From contig NZ_CDDB01000088.1 of assembly GCF_000820105.1 (NCBI RefSeq), positions 1 to 64,000 on the forward strand: DNA of 64,000 nucleotides, given 5' to 3'. This document shows, one piece after another, positions 39,308 to 49,046 of this stretch. The notes beneath the pieces are model-generated. The model was not told the DNA's origin, searched no databases, and saw only the letters and a list, made by a program, of their open reading frames with translations. Each line of letters begins with the position of its first letter. Position 1 is the first letter of the stretch. Made by a program: the position numbers and the translations under genes. Origin of the DNA: Aeromonas schubertii. GTDB lineage: Bacteria > Pseudomonadota > Gammaproteobacteria > Enterobacterales > Aeromonadaceae.

Positions 39308-39733
39308 ATGAAGCGTATCTTTCCTCTCACCCTGATGCTGATGCTGGGAACGGCGCAGGCCTCCGAAACCCTGGGCACAGTGCTCGGCGGTGGCGCCGGA
39401 GGGGCGGCGGGGGCCGTGATCGGCAAGAATCTGGGAGGCGATACCGGCGCCCTGATCGGGGCAGCGCTGGGAGGCGCAGCCGGTGGCAGCATAGGCGCCA
39501 AGAAGGGTAACAAGAACGAAGCTGCCCTCGGTGGTGCCGTGGGGGCCCTCAGTGGTGCCGCCCTCGGCAAGAGTCTGGGGGGGGACACGGGTCAGCTGAT
39601 CGGGGCCGGTATCGGTGGCGGGGCGGGTTCTGCGATCGGAGCCAAGAATGGCGATCGTGACGAGGGTCATGGCGATCATCGCCACTACCACAAGAAGAAG
39701 CGCAAACATCGCCATTGGGATGACGACGATTAA
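39308..39733 (+). CDS. Exported glycine-zipper protein with internal duplication
   Basis: A 141-residue protein with a signal peptide (cleavage near AQASE). The mature part is a glycine-zipper domain made of two similar blocks: GKNLGGDTGALIGAALGG... followed by KKGNKNE, and GKSLGGDTGQLIGAGIGG... followed by KNGDRDE. The tail is rich in His and Lys and ends in four Asp. Such proteins often insert in or cross membranes, but the function here is unknown. A terminator follows directly. Confidence 0.8.
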   Translation: MKRIFPLTLMLMLGTAQASETLGTVLGGGAGGAAGAVIGKNLGGDTGALIGAALGGAAGGSIGAKKGNKNEAALGGAVGALSGAALGKSLGGDTGQLIGAGIGGGAGSAIGAKNGDRDEGHGDHRHYHKKKRKHRHWDDDD

Positions 39734-39740
39734 GGTAGCA

Positions 39741-39766
39741 AAGAGGCCCCGAGGGGCCTCTTCTCA
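39741..39766. terminator. Terminator between the glycine-zipper gene and pbpG
   Basis: AAGAGGCCCC (39741-39750) and GGGGCCTCTT (39753-39762) form a stem between converging genes, followed by CTCATT. Confidence 0.65.
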
Positions 39767-39771
39767 TTGGC

Positions 39772-40602
39772 TCATCCCTGGCTCTTGAGCCACTTGCGGA
39801 TGCGGTTGGCGTCCCCGACCGGGGTCAGCTTCCCCTGGGCATTGAGCAGCACTATGGTGAGCTCGCGGGCATCGGGTTTGGCACGCATCACCAGGCAGCG
39901 CCCCGCCTCATTGGTGTAGCCGGTCTTGGAGAGGCGCACATCCCAGTCGTTGTTCTTCACCAGGGGATTGGTGTTGTTGAACATCAGGCTGTAGGCCGGC
40001 TTGGCAAAGCGCATCTCCTGATCCTCATCCTGGGTAAATTGGCGGATCAGGGGCTGGCGGTAGGCGGCGGTTACCAGCTTGGCCAGGTCCCGGGCGGTGG
40101 CGACGTTGCGGGTAGAGAGGCCGGTTGAGTCGTAGAAGTGGGTGTGGAACATGCCCAGCTGGCGGGCCTTGCTGTTCATGGCGCGCACAAAGGCGGTGCG
40201 GCCGCCCGGGTAGTGGCGGGCAAGGGCCGAGGCCATGCGGTTCTCCGACGACATCAGGGCCAGATGCAGGGCGTCGCGGCGACTCACCTTGGTGCCCATT
40301 CGTACCCGTGAGTGGGTGCTCTTGACCCTGTCCCTGTCGTTCTCGTCGATGGTCAACAGCTGGTCGAGATCCTGTCTGGCGTCGAGCACCACCAGGGCCG
40401 TCATCAACTTGGTGAGAGAGGCGATGGGGCGAGCCTGGTTGGGGTTCTTTTGATAGAGCACGGCGCCACTGCGGGCGTCCATCACCAGAGCATTGCCTGA
40501 CTTGATACCGGGATCGGTGGCCGGTTTGGCCCACAGGGTCGGGGCCAGCAGAAGAGTGGAGAGGAGCACACCGAGCGGGCGTGCCAGACGCAGAGTGAAC
40601 AC
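39772..40602 (-). CDS. pbpG: D-alanyl-D-alanine endopeptidase PbpG (PBP7-like)
   Basis: A periplasmic low-molecular-weight penicillin-binding protein that cleaves peptide cross-links. The 276-residue precursor has a signal peptide ending near LWA and the three serine-peptidase motifs: SLTK (Ser62, Lys65), SEN (119-121) and KTG (226-228). The length and absence of a C-terminal beta domain match PBP7 rather than PBP5. It starts with GTG 40602, 8 bases after AGGAG. Confidence 0.92.
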   Translation of the reverse strand: MFTLRLARPLGVLLSTLLLAPTLWAKPATDPGIKSGNALVMDARSGAVLYQKNPNQARPIASLTKLMTALVVLDARQDLDQLLTIDENDRDRVKSTHSRVRMGTKVSRRDALHLALMSSENRMASALARHYPGGRTAFVRAMNSKARQLGMFHTHFYDSTGLSTRNVATARDLAKLVTAAYRQPLIRQFTQDEDQEMRFAKPAYSLMFNNTNPLVKNNDWDVRLSKTGYTNEAGRCLVMRAKPDARELTIVLLNAQGKLTPVGDANRIRKWLKSQG

Positions 40603-40718
40603 AGCAATGACTCCTGGGCCGGGAAAAGGGGGGCCGAAAAGGGGCTAGATTCACTCATTTTTGCCGGGGGAAAACAAGAGCGCCGGCACCTTTTTTTCAA
40701 GGCTGCCGGCGCGGGGGA

Positions 40719-41375
40719 TCACTTGCCCTGACGCTTGCGGATTTGGCGCCAGATGATGGCTCCCAGCCCCAGCACCAGCAGGGCCAGTGGCAGGTAGAGA
40801 ATGAAGCTGAGGAACTGATCCTGATAGGTCTCGGCCAGCTTGGTGTGGCTGATGTAATAGCCAAAGCCGACCAGGGGGGTGCACCACATGATGGCGCTGA
40901 CGAGGTTGATGATGAGGAAGCGCCCCTGGGGGATCTCGGCGGCACCGACGATGCAAGGGTAGACGGTACGCACGAAGGCGATGTAGCGCGCCGTGATCAG
41001 GGTCAGGATGCCGTACTTGTTGAGCAGGTAGTAGGCCTTCTCCTGGTGTGGCTTGTCGATATGGGAGAGCAGCCGGTGGAACATCTGGGTGTGGCCGAAG
41101 AAGCGCCCCTGCATGTAGCCGAGCCAGGTCCCGAAGAAGGAGCAGGCGATCAGCATGGGGAGCACGGCCCAGGAGACCACCCCCTGGAAGATCAGCACCC
41201 CGGTCAGCACCAGCAGGCTGTCACCGGGCAGAAACGCGGTGGGTAAAAAGCCGTTCTCCAGAATCATGAAGAGGGCCAGCACCACGCAGAGCATGGTGGC
41301 CAGCTTGGGGTCGGACAGGGCGACCAGGTCGAGATTCATGAAGGCATGAATCAGATGCGAGAACTGCTCCATCAT
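40719..41375 (-). CDS. DedA-family inner-membrane protein
   Basis: A 218-residue polytopic protein of the DedA/SNARE-associated family, which includes undecaprenyl-phosphate and phospholipid flippases. Seen: ENGFLPTAFLPGDSLLVLTGVL (conserved F/L-PG-D-S region), GYMQGRFFG, and TARYIAFVRTVYPCIVGAAEIP with the characteristic R-F/Y-x-P-x-R-like stretch. It ends with a membrane segment and a basic tail. Its ATG overlaps the stop of the CNNM-type gene (ATGA), so the two are co-translated. Confidence 0.88.
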   Translation of the reverse strand: MMEQFSHLIHAFMNLDLVALSDPKLATMLCVVLALFMILENGFLPTAFLPGDSLLVLTGVLIFQGVVSWAVLPMLIACSFFGTWLGYMQGRFFGHTQMFHRLLSHIDKPHQEKAYYLLNKYGILTLITARYIAFVRTVYPCIVGAAEIPQGRFLIINLVSAIMWCTPLVGFGYYISHTKLAETYQDQFLSFILYLPLALLVLGLGAIIWRQIRKRQGK

Positions 41376-42676
41376 GGCAGTGACTGCTCCGTAGGTTCCG
41401 AGCGTCGGGTCGCCAGCACCTTGTCGATGCGCAGGCCATCCATATCGACGATCTCCAGTTGCCATTGCTCCAGATTCAGCACCTCCCCGGTCCGGGGAAT
41501 TCGGCCAAGCAGAAACATGATCAAACCGCTAAGGGTATGGTAGTGGTGTTTCTCCTCTTCCGGCAGGCGGGAGAGGGAGAGACTGTCTTTGAGTTCGGGC
41601 AGCGGAATCAGTCCGTCGAGCAGCAGGCTGCCATCGCCACGCTGCACCGCCCAGTTTTCATCGCTGGCGTTGTCGGGGAAATCACCGGCCAGCGCCTCCA
41701 GCAGATCGCGCTGGGTTACCAGCCCCTGCAGCTCACCGTATTCGTCGACCACCAGGGCCAGGGGCTCGGAGTGGGTGCGAAAGTGGTTCAGCAGCTCGAA
41801 GCCGTGCAGGGTCTCCGGCAGCAGGCTGCCCTGCTGCACCATGGCCCGCAGTTCGATGGGCCTGCCCTGTACGAAGGCATCGAGCACACGGGTGGCGTGC
41901 AGTATCCCCACCACGTTGGAGAGGGAACCCTCACACACCGGGTAGTAGCTGTGCTGCTCGGCGGTCATGCGGCGCAGGTTCTCCTCGAGAGGCTGCTCCA
42001 GGTCGAGGAAGTGAATGTCGCTGCGCGGCACCATGAGTGAGGAGAGGGTACGTTCGTCGAGGCGGAAGACGTTGCGCAGCATGCGATGCTCCTCATCCTC
42101 GATGACTCCGGCCTCGGAGCCCTCCACCAGCATGGCGTGGATCTCCTCCTCGGTGACGTTGTTGGCGCCATCCTGGCGTACCCGCAGCAGGCTCAGGGTG
42201 GTGTGGGTCGATGCCGACAGCAGCCAGACGAAGGGGCGGGTCAGCATGGCCAGCCCCAGCATGGGGCGGGCCACCAGACAGGCGATGCGCTCGGCGCTGA
42301 TCTGGCCGATCCGTTTCGGTACCAGCTCGCCGATGACGATGGAGAGATAGGTCACCACCACCACCACGAAGACGGTCGCGACCATGGCGCTGGCGCGCTC
42401 ACCCATGCCCAGCTCGGTGAGCCAGAGTGCGAGCGGCTTGGCCAGCACGGACTCCCCGTAGATACCGTTGAGCAGCCCTATGCTGGTGATGCCGATCTGC
42501 ACCGCAGAGAGGAAGTTGGTGGGATCTTCAGCCAGGCGCAGGGCGATCCGGGCACCGCCGCTCCCCTCGTCGGCCAGCCGGGCGAGGCGGGCCTTGCGGG
42601 CGGTGACGATGGCGATTTCTGACATGGCGAAGAGGCCGTTGAGCAGGATCAATCCGATGAGGATCAATAATTCCAT
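41372..42676 (-). CDS. CNNM/CBS-domain transporter (HlyC/CorC family)
   Basis: A 434-residue membrane protein with three parts: an N-terminal DUF21/CNNM membrane domain (about 1-195; MSEIAIVTARKARL and IVIGELVPKRIG are signature segments), a CBS pair (about 210-335; MVPRSDI and VDEYGELQGLVTQRDLLEAL), and a C-terminal CorC_HlyC domain (about 350-425). Family members are linked to magnesium or cobalt homeostasis. The old name hemolysin is misleading. Confidence 0.9.
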   Translation of the reverse strand: MELLILIGLILLNGLFAMSEIAIVTARKARLARLADEGSGGARIALRLAEDPTNFLSAVQIGITSIGLLNGIYGESVLAKPLALWLTELGMGERASAMVATVFVVVVVTYLSIVIGELVPKRIGQISAERIACLVARPMLGLAMLTRPFVWLLSASTHTTLSLLRVRQDGANNVTEEEIHAMLVEGSEAGVIEDEEHRMLRNVFRLDERTLSSLMVPRSDIHFLDLEQPLEENLRRMTAEQHSYYPVCEGSLSNVVGILHATRVLDAFVQGRPIELRAMVQQGSLLPETLHGFELLNHFRTHSEPLALVVDEYGELQGLVTQRDLLEALAGDFPDNASDENWAVQRGDGSLLLDGLIPLPELKDSLSLSRLPEEEKHHYHTLSGLIMFLLGRIPRTGEVLNLEQWQLEIVDMDGLRIDKVLATRRSEPTEQSLP

Positions 42677-42800
42677 AGGGATGTGACAATTCCTGTATCG
42701 AAGCGCGTTGGCATTCTAATGAATTTGGGGAGATTGCGCTTGTAAAACCTGCCCCGCCGGGCAAGGCACCATCTTGGAACTGTGATCCTGTACCGCAAAT

Positions 42801-42826
42801 GAAAAGCCCCCTCGGGTGAGGGGGCT
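42801..42826 (-). terminator. Intrinsic terminator after valS
   Basis: On the minus strand AGCCCCCTC and GAGGGGGCT form a 9-bp stem (42805-42826), followed by TTTTC. Confidence 0.8.
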
Positions 42827-42840
42827 CTCGGTCGACCGTG

Positions 42841-45693
42841 TTACAGGGCGGCGATTTCCGCCTGCTGGGCTTCCAGCTTGACCAGCTGGCTGCGGTAGTC
42901 GGCCAGCTTCTCGCGCTCCTTGGCGATGACCGCCTCGGGGGCCTTGGCGACGAAGCCCTCGTTGCCGAGTTTACCTTCGATGCGGCCGCACTCGCCGGCG
43001 AGCTTGGCGATCTCCTTGGCCAGGCGGGTCAGCTCGGCCTCCTTGTCGATGAGGCCGGCCATGGGGATCAGCAGCTCGGTGTCACCCACCAGCTTCTTGA
43101 CCGACAGGGGCGCAGCCTCGCCCTCGGCCAGCACGCGGATGGAGGCGAGCTTGGCCAGGGTCTTGAGGAAGGTCTCGTTGTCGGCGGCACGCCGGGCATC
43201 CACGGCGTTGCAGACCAGCAGGACCTCGAGCGGTACGCTCGGGGCCACGTTCATCTCGGCGCGGATGTTGCGAATGCCGACGATGAACTCCTTGACCCAC
43301 TCCTGGTCAGCCAGGGCGGCGTCGTCCACCTTGGCGGCGTCGAACGCCGGGAAGGCTTGCACCATGATGGTGTCGGCCTGGATGCCGGCCAGCGGGGCCA
43401 CCGACTTCCAGATGGTCTCGGTGATGAACGGAATGATCGGGTGGGCCAGACGCAGCAGGGTCTCGAGCACGTTGACGAGGGTGTGACGGGTGGCGCGTTG
43501 CTCGGCCTCGGAGCCGTTCCACAGTACCGGCTTGGTCAGCTCCAGGTACCAGTCGCAGAACTGGTTCCAGATGAACTCATAGAGTACACCGGCGGCCATG
43601 TCGAAGCGGTAGGTATCCAGTGCGGTGCGGAAATCGCGCACGGCCAGCTGCAGCTGGGACTGGATCCAGCGATCCGCCAGGCTGAACTGCATCTCGCCGC
43701 CATTCAGGCCGCAGTCCTGATCCTCGGTGTTCATCAGCACGTAGCGCGACGCGTTCCACAGCTTGTTGCAGAAGTTGCGATAACCATCCAGGCGCTTCAT
43801 GTCCCAGTTGATGTCGCGACCGGTAGAGGCCAGTGCCGCCAGGGTGAAGCGCAGGGCGTCGGTGCCGTGGGCCTCGATCCCTTCCGGGAACTGCTTGGCG
43901 GTACGCTTGCCGATCTTCTCGGCCATCTGCGGCTGCATCATGTTGCCGGTACGCTTCTCCAGCAGATCTTCCAGGGAGATGCCGTCGATCATGTCGAGGG
44001 GATCGAGCACGTTGCCCTTGGACTTGGACATCTTCTGGCCTTCCTCGTCGCGGATGAGGCCAGTGATGTAGACGGTCTTGAACGGCACTTGCGGCTGGCC
44101 GTCGTCGTCCTTGATGAAGTACATGGTCATCATGATCATCCGGGCGATCCAGAAGAAGATGATGTCGAAGCCGCTCATCAGCACGTCGGTCGGGTGGAAG
44201 GTCTTGAGGGCATCGGTCTTCTCCGGCCAGCCCAGGGTGGAGAAGGTCCACAGGGCGGAGCTGAACCAGGTGTCGAGCACGTCCTCGTCCTGGCGCAGCA
44301 CGGTCACCGCCGGGATGCTGTGCTTGGCGCGCACTTCGTCCTCGCTGCGGCCAACGTAGACGTTGCCGGATTCGTCATACCAGGCCGGGATGCGGTGACC
44401 CCACCACAGCTGACGGGAGACGCACCAGTCCTGAATGTCGCGCATCCAGGAGAAGTACATGTTCTCGTATTGCTTGGGCACGAACTGGATGCGGCCATCT
44501 TCCACGGCGGCGATGGCGTCTTTGGCCAGGGGGGCGACGCGCACGTACCACTGGTCGGTCAGCATCGGCTCGATGGGCACGCCACCGCGATCGCCGTAGG
44601 GCTGTTGCAGCACGTGATCCTTGATTTCTGCCAGCAGACCCAGCTCGTCGAGCTTGGCCACGATGGCCTTGCGGGCAGCGAAGCGCTCGAGGCCGGCGAA
44701 CTCGCCCGGCAGGGCGCCGTCGTAGGCGTCACAGACGTTGCCCTCGCTGTCGAACACCTCGGCGATGGCACGCACGTGGGCGTCCAGGGTAAAGATGTTG
44801 ATCATCGGCAGGCTGTGGCGCTTGCCGACCTGGTTATCGTTGAAGTCGTGGGCTGGGGTGATCTTCACACAGCCGGTGCCCTTCTCCATGTCGGCGTGCT
44901 CGTCGGCGACGATGGGGATCAGGCGGTTCACCAGCGGCAACAGGATGTGCTGGCCGATCAGCGCCTGGTAACGGGGGTCTTCCGGGTTCACGGCGACCGC
45001 GGTGTCACCCAGCATGGTTTCCGGACGAGTGGTGGCGACGATCAGGTGATCCTGGCCATCGGCGGTCTTGGCGCCGTTGGCGAGCGGGTAGCGCAGGTGC
45101 CACATGTGGCCCTTCACTTCCTTGTTTTCCACTTCCAGATCGGAGATGGCGGTGCCGAGCTTGGGATCCCAGTTCACCAGGCGCTTGCCGCGGTACATCA
45201 GGCCATCTTGGTAGAGGCGCACGAACACTTCCTGCACCGCCCTGGAGAGGCCCGGATCCATGGTGAAACGCTCGCGCTCCCAATCCACGGAGTCGCCGAG
45301 GCGACGCATCTGACGGGTGATGGTGCCGCCAGACTCTTCCTTCCACTGCCAAATCTTGTCGATGAAGGCGTCACGGCCGTAGTCGTGGCGGCTCTTGCCC
45401 TCTTCGGCGGCGATCTTGCGCTCCACCACCATCTGGGTGGCGATACCGGCGTGGTCGGTACCGGACTGCCACAGGGTGTTCTTGCCCTGCATGCGGTTGT
45501 AGCGGATCAGGGTGTCCATCAGGGTCTGCTGGAAGGCGTGACCCATGTGCAGGCTGCCGGTGACGTTCGGCGGCGGAATCATGATGCAGAAGGATTCCTG
45601 GCTGGTGTCGCCGTGGGGCTTGAAGTAACCCTGGGACTCCCAGTGCTGATAGAGCGCCTGCTCGATGGCGTTGTGGTTGAAGGTCTTTTCCAT
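42841..45693 (-). CDS. valS: Valyl-tRNA synthetase
   Basis: ValS charges tRNA-Val and edits mischarged threonine. The 950-residue class I synthetase has the HIGH-type motif [14 protein letters not shown] near residue 45, the editing domain in between, the KMSKS motif QKMSKSKGN near residue 555, the anticodon-binding domain, and a C-terminal coiled coil typical of ValS ([23 protein letters not shown]). Position after pepA and holC is conserved. Confidence 0.98.
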   Translation of the reverse strand: MEKTFNHNAIEQALYQHWESQGYFKPHGDTSQESFCIMIPPPNVTGSLHMGHAFQQTLMDTLIRYNRMQGKNTLWQSGTDHAGIATQMVVERKIAAEEGKSRHDYGRDAFIDKIWQWKEESGGTITRQMRRLGDSVDWERERFTMDPGLSRAVQEVFVRLYQDGLMYRGKRLVNWDPKLGTAISDLEVENKEVKGHMWHLRYPLANGAKTADGQDHLIVATTRPETMLGDTAVAVNPEDPRYQALIGQHILLPLVNRLIPIVADEHADMEKGTGCVKITPAHDFNDNQVGKRHSLPMINIFTLDAHVRAIAEVFDSEGNVCDAYDGALPGEFAGLERFAARKAIVAKLDELGLLAEIKDHVLQQPYGDRGGVPIEPMLTDQWYVRVAPLAKDAIAAVEDGRIQFVPKQYENMYFSWMRDIQDWCVSRQLWWGHRIPAWYDESGNVYVGRSEDEVRAKHSIPAVTVLRQDEDVLDTWFSSALWTFSTLGWPEKTDALKTFHPTDVLMSGFDIIFFWIARMIMMTMYFIKDDDGQPQVPFKTVYITGLIRDEEGQKMSKSKGNVLDPLDMIDGISLEDLLEKRTGNMMQPQMAEKIGKRTAKQFPEGIEAHGTDALRFTLAALASTGRDINWDMKRLDGYRNFCNKLWNASRYVLMNTEDQDCGLNGGEMQFSLADRWIQSQLQLAVRDFRTALDTYRFDMAAGVLYEFIWNQFCDWYLELTKPVLWNGSEAEQRATRHTLVNVLETLLRLAHPIIPFITETIWKSVAPLAGIQADTIMVQAFPAFDAAKVDDAALADQEWVKEFIVGIRNIRAEMNVAPSVPLEVLLVCNAVDARRAADNETFLKTLAKLASIRVLAEGEAAPLSVKKLVGDTELLIPMAGLIDKEAELTRLAKEIAKLAGECGRIEGKLGNEGFVAKAPEAVIAKEREKLADYRSQLVKLEAQQAEIAAL

Positions 45694-45732
45694 GGTGTCG
45701 CTGTTTTCCGAAGAATCTAAAAGGGGTGGCAG

Positions 45733-46152
45733 TCAGGAGGCGGCAGACGGGGGCTCGAGCGTCTCGAGCATATGCCCCGCCTGACGATAGGCCTTGTAGC
45801 GTTCGCGGGCCTGCTGCTTGTCGCTCTCGTTAGTGGGGACAAAATCTACCACTTGAGCGAACTCTCCTGCAAACAAAGGTGTGTCGTCGGTCAGGTTAAT
45901 CAGCCGGGCGTAGCGGCGGCGCGGGGGCAGGTGGCCGATCTCGACCTGGGCCTGGCCGCTCTCCTCCTGCAACTGGTGGGGCACGAAACGATCGGCCGGC
46001 AGTTGCCAGAGACGCTCGTCCAGGCGCAGGGCCTGTTCCTGATCGCGACAGAGGCAATAGACGTGGCCGTCGCGCCAGTAGTCAGCCACCAGCTGGCAGA
46101 CCAGGGCTTCCCGGTCGTCATCCTGCATCAGATAGAAGGTCACTTGGCTCAT
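45733..46152 (-). CDS. holC: DNA polymerase III chi subunit
   Basis: HolC links the clamp loader to single-stranded DNA-binding protein. The 139-residue protein starts MSQVTFYLMQDDDREALVCQLVADYWRDGHVYCLC and contains DERLWQLPADRFVPH and NLTDD, all typical of the chi family. It is a little shorter than E. coli chi (147). It lies between pepA and valS as in E. coli. Confidence 0.93.
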   Translation of the reverse strand: MSQVTFYLMQDDDREALVCQLVADYWRDGHVYCLCRDQEQALRLDERLWQLPADRFVPHQLQEESGQAQVEIGHLPPRRRYARLINLTDDTPLFAGEFAQVVDFVPTNESDKQQARERYKAYRQAGHMLETLEPPSAAS

Positions 46153-46175
46153 GCCGCTCTCCACTGGCCATCTAA

Positions 46176-46206
46176 TAAAACAAGGAAGAGGGGGCGCCTC
46201 TTCCTT
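46176..46206 (-). terminator. Intrinsic terminator after pepA
   Basis: AAGGAAGAGG and CCTCTTCCTT (46182-46206) form a 10-bp stem on the minus strand, followed by GTTTTATT. This partly separates pepA from holC-valS. Confidence 0.75.
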
Positions 46207-46233
46207 GCACTGGGGTGAGTCACTCGCGACTCA

Positions 46234-47742
46234 TCAATCCTTGACTTCGATATCCACGCCGGCCCGGTTCAGCAGGAACTGGGTCAGCAGCGGCACCGGA
46301 CGACCGGTGGAGCCCTTCTCCTTGCCGCTCTTCCAGGCGGTTCCGGCGATATCCAGGTGCGCCCAGTTGTACTTCTTGGTGAAGCGTGACAGGAAGGCGG
46401 CCGCCGTGATGGTGCCGGCCGGACGGCCACCTATGTTGGCCATGTCGGCGAACGGGCTCTCCAGCTGCTCCTGGTACTCGTCGAACAGGGGCAGGCGCCA
46501 GGCGCGATCGCCGGCCTGCTCGGAGGCGTTGAGCAGTTCGGTGGCGAGCGGGTTGTGGTTGGCCAAGAGGCCCGAGGTGTGGTGGCCCAGGGCGATGATG
46601 CAGGCACCGGTCAGGGTGGCTACGTCGATCACCGTCTCCGGCTCGAAGCGATCCACATAGGTGAGGGCATCGCACAGTACCAGACGGCCTTCCGCATCGG
46701 TGTTGAGCACTTCGATGGTCTGACCTGACATGGAGGTGAGGATGTCACCGGGGCGGTAGGCGTTGCCACCGGGCATGTTCTCGCAACCGGCCAGCACGCC
46801 GATGACGTTGATCGGCAGTTGCAGCTCGGCCAGGGCGTGCATGGTTCCGAGCACGGCGGCGGCGCCCCCCATGTCGTACTTCATCTCGTCCATGCCGTCG
46901 GCCGGCTTGATAGAGATACCGCCCGAGTCGAAGGTGAGACCCTTGCCGACCAGCACGATGGGCTTGGCATCCGGGTGACCCTTGTACTCGATGAGAGCCA
47001 TCATGGCCTCGTTTTCGGAGCCACGGGCCACCGCCAGGTAGGAGTTCATGCCGAGCTCGGCCATCTCCTGCTCACCGATCACCTTGGTGCTGATGTTGGC
47101 GTAGGCGTCGGCCAGGCGGCGTGCCTGGGAGGCCAGGTAAGCCGGGTTGCAGACGTTGGGCGGCATGTTGGCCACGTCGCGGCACACCTTGGTGCCACGG
47201 GCCACGGCCAGACCGTGGGCGATCGCCTTCTCACCCACCGACAGCTCGCGGCGGGTCGGCACGTTGAACACCAGCTTGCGCAGGGGGCGGCGCGGCTCGG
47301 CCTTGTTGGTCTTGAACTGATCGAAGGTGTAGAGACCGCCCTTGGTGGCCTCGACCGCCTGACGCACCTTCCAGTAGGTATCGCGCCCCTTGACGTGCAG
47401 CTCGGTCAGGAAGCAGACCGCCTCCATGGAGCCGGTTTCGTTGAGGGTGGTGATGGTCTTGTTGATGATCTGCTTGTACTGGCGCTCGTCGAGTTCACGC
47501 TCCTTGCCGCAGCCCACCAGCAGTACCCGTTCGCTCAGGACGCCCGGTACCTGGTGCAGCAGCAGCATCTGACCCGGTTTCCCTTCCAGATCACCCCGGC
47601 GCAGCAACGAGCTGATGTAGCCGTCGCTGATCTTGTCCAGTTGCTCGGCAACCGGAGAGAGGCGACGCGGCTCGAAGACACCCACCACAACGCAGGCGCT
47701 GCGCTGTTTCTCGGGACTGCCACTCTTTACACTGAACTCCAT
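46234..47742 (-). CDS. pepA: Leucyl aminopeptidase PepA
   Basis: PepA is a hexameric two-zinc aminopeptidase; in E. coli it also binds DNA in Xer recombination and carAB control. The 502-residue protein (E. coli: 503) has [15 protein letters not shown] with the first metal lysine and aspartate, and the M17 signature [14 protein letters not shown]. The start [15 protein letters not shown] at 47742 has GGAG 6 bases upstream. A leader hairpin lies 23 bases before the start. Confidence 0.97.
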   Translation of the reverse strand: MEFSVKSGSPEKQRSACVVVGVFEPRRLSPVAEQLDKISDGYISSLLRRGDLEGKPGQMLLLHQVPGVLSERVLLVGCGKERELDERQYKQIINKTITTLNETGSMEAVCFLTELHVKGRDTYWKVRQAVEATKGGLYTFDQFKTNKAEPRRPLRKLVFNVPTRRELSVGEKAIAHGLAVARGTKVCRDVANMPPNVCNPAYLASQARRLADAYANISTKVIGEQEMAELGMNSYLAVARGSENEAMMALIEYKGHPDAKPIVLVGKGLTFDSGGISIKPADGMDEMKYDMGGAAAVLGTMHALAELQLPINVIGVLAGCENMPGGNAYRPGDILTSMSGQTIEVLNTDAEGRLVLCDALTYVDRFEPETVIDVATLTGACIIALGHHTSGLLANHNPLATELLNASEQAGDRAWRLPLFDEYQEQLESPFADMANIGGRPAGTITAAAFLSRFTKKYNWAHLDIAGTAWKSGKEKGSTGRPVPLLTQFLLNRAGVDIEVKD

Positions 47743-47764
47743 GCAATCTCCTACATCTAAAGAC

Positions 47765-47797
47765 AAGCCCCCCCTTTTCATGAATAATGGGGGGCTT
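47765..47797. promoter_or_regulatory. Hairpin in the pepA leader / pepA-lptF intergenic region
   Basis: AAGCCCCCC (47765-47773) and GGGGGGCTT (47789-47797) form a perfect 9-bp stem with a 15-base AT-rich loop. There is no T tract on either strand, so it is not a plain terminator. Because it lies just before the pepA ribosome binding site it may affect pepA translation or bind a regulator. Confidence 0.5.
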
Positions 47798-47919
47798 ACT
47801 GGGGTCGAACAGGCGGAGCTTTACAGCCCGTGCCCCGCTGTCTAAATAGGCAAAAATATATACTAGAGTCCTATTTTTCAGCCATTCGACCAAAAACACA
47901 AGTTTACGTGGGAATGAGT

Positions 47920-49029
47920 GTGATCGTATTCCGATATCTGTTCAAAGAGACGCTCAAGACGCAGCTCGCCGTGCTGTTCGTGCTGCTGCTGATCTTCGTC
48001 AGCCAGCAGTTCATCAAGATCATCTCCGATGCCGCCGAGGGGAGTGTGCCCACCCAGCTGGTATCGACACTGCTTTGGCTCAACCTGCCCAACATGGCGC
48101 TGCTGATGCTGCCCATCAGCCTGTTTCTCGCCATTCTGTTTGCCCATGGCCGCTTCTATGCCGAAAGCGAGCTGACCGTGATGCATGCGGTGGGGTTCAG
48201 CCATCGCTTCGTGATGCGCAATGCCATGATCCTGGCCCTGGTGACCGCCCTGGTGGCCGTGGCCAACACCCTCTGGGTCGCCCCCTACGCCAAGGAGCGC
48301 GAGTACCAGGTGATGGACCAGTTCAAGTCCGATCCCGGTGTTTCCCTGCTCCAGGAGGGTCGCTTCCTCGAGCTCGACAAGGGGCGTTCGGTGGCCTACA
48401 TCCAGGAGCTCAACGGTCGCGGCACCGAGCTCGGCAAGGTCTTCCTGCTGCAACACGGGGAGGGGAGCACGCCTCCCTCCCTGGTGGTGGCCGATACGGG
48501 GGAGATCACCATCGACAAGGAGGGGCTGCAGTGGCTGACCCTCAAGGATGGGACCCGCTATGAGGGGAATTTCAGTGGCAAGGCGTTTCGTATCTCCGAT
48601 TTCGGCAGCTACGGGGTGGTGATCCGCCAGCGGGATCTCGAGACCTCCCAGCGCAAGTCGAGCGCCAAGTCGACCGACGAGCTGCTGCGTGGCGATCTGG
48701 ATAACGAGCTGATGGCCGAGCTGCAGTGGCGCCTCTCCCTGCCCCTCTCCATCCCGGTACTCACCTTTCTGGTGGTGCCCCTGGCCCGGGTCAACCCGCG
48801 TCAGGGGCGCTATGCCAAGCTGCTGCCGTCGATCCTGCTCTATCTCTCCTACTTCCTGCTGCTCAGTGCCGGGCGCTCGGCCATCGCCAGCGGCAGCCTG
48901 CCCCATTGGCCGGGCATGTTCCTCATCCCGCTCGCCTACCTGCTGTTTATCGGCCTGCCCCTCAATCTGCAGGGGACGGCGTGGTGGAACCGCACCAAGG
49001 TGAAGTGGTTGCAACGGGCCAAGGCCTGA
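47920..49029 (+). CDS. lptF: LPS export permease LptF
   Basis: LptF is one of two inner-membrane subunits of the LptB2FGC transporter that extracts LPS from the inner membrane. The 369-residue protein has membrane segments at about 15-35, 55-75 and 100-120, a periplasmic beta-jellyroll (about 130-260), and three C-terminal segments. GTG 47920 (MIVFRYLFKETLKTQLA) aligns with the E. coli start MIIIRYLVRETLK and has a better-spaced GGGA; ATG 47914 adds two residues. It is divergent from pepA, as in E. coli. Confidence 0.94.
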   Translation: MIVFRYLFKETLKTQLAVLFVLLLIFVSQQFIKIISDAAEGSVPTQLVSTLLWLNLPNMALLMLPISLFLAILFAHGRFYAESELTVMHAVGFSHRFVMRNAMILALVTALVAVANTLWVAPYAKEREYQVMDQFKSDPGVSLLQEGRFLELDKGRSVAYIQELNGRGTELGKVFLLQHGEGSTPPSLVVADTGEITIDKEGLQWLTLKDGTRYEGNFSGKAFRISDFGSYGVVIRQRDLETSQRKSSAKSTDELLRGDLDNELMAELQWRLSLPLSIPVLTFLVVPLARVNPRQGRYAKLLPSILLYLSYFLLLSAGRSAIASGSLPHWPGMFLIPLAYLLFIGLPLNLQGTAWWNRTKVKWLQRAKA

Positions 49030-49046
49030 TGATTCCGAGGTATTGA

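Noticed and set aside
42838-45720. A 960-codon open frame on the plus strand across valS
   Set aside because: It is the exact antisense of valS and reads as a GC-rich shadow of its codons, with no ribosome binding site or recognisable domain.
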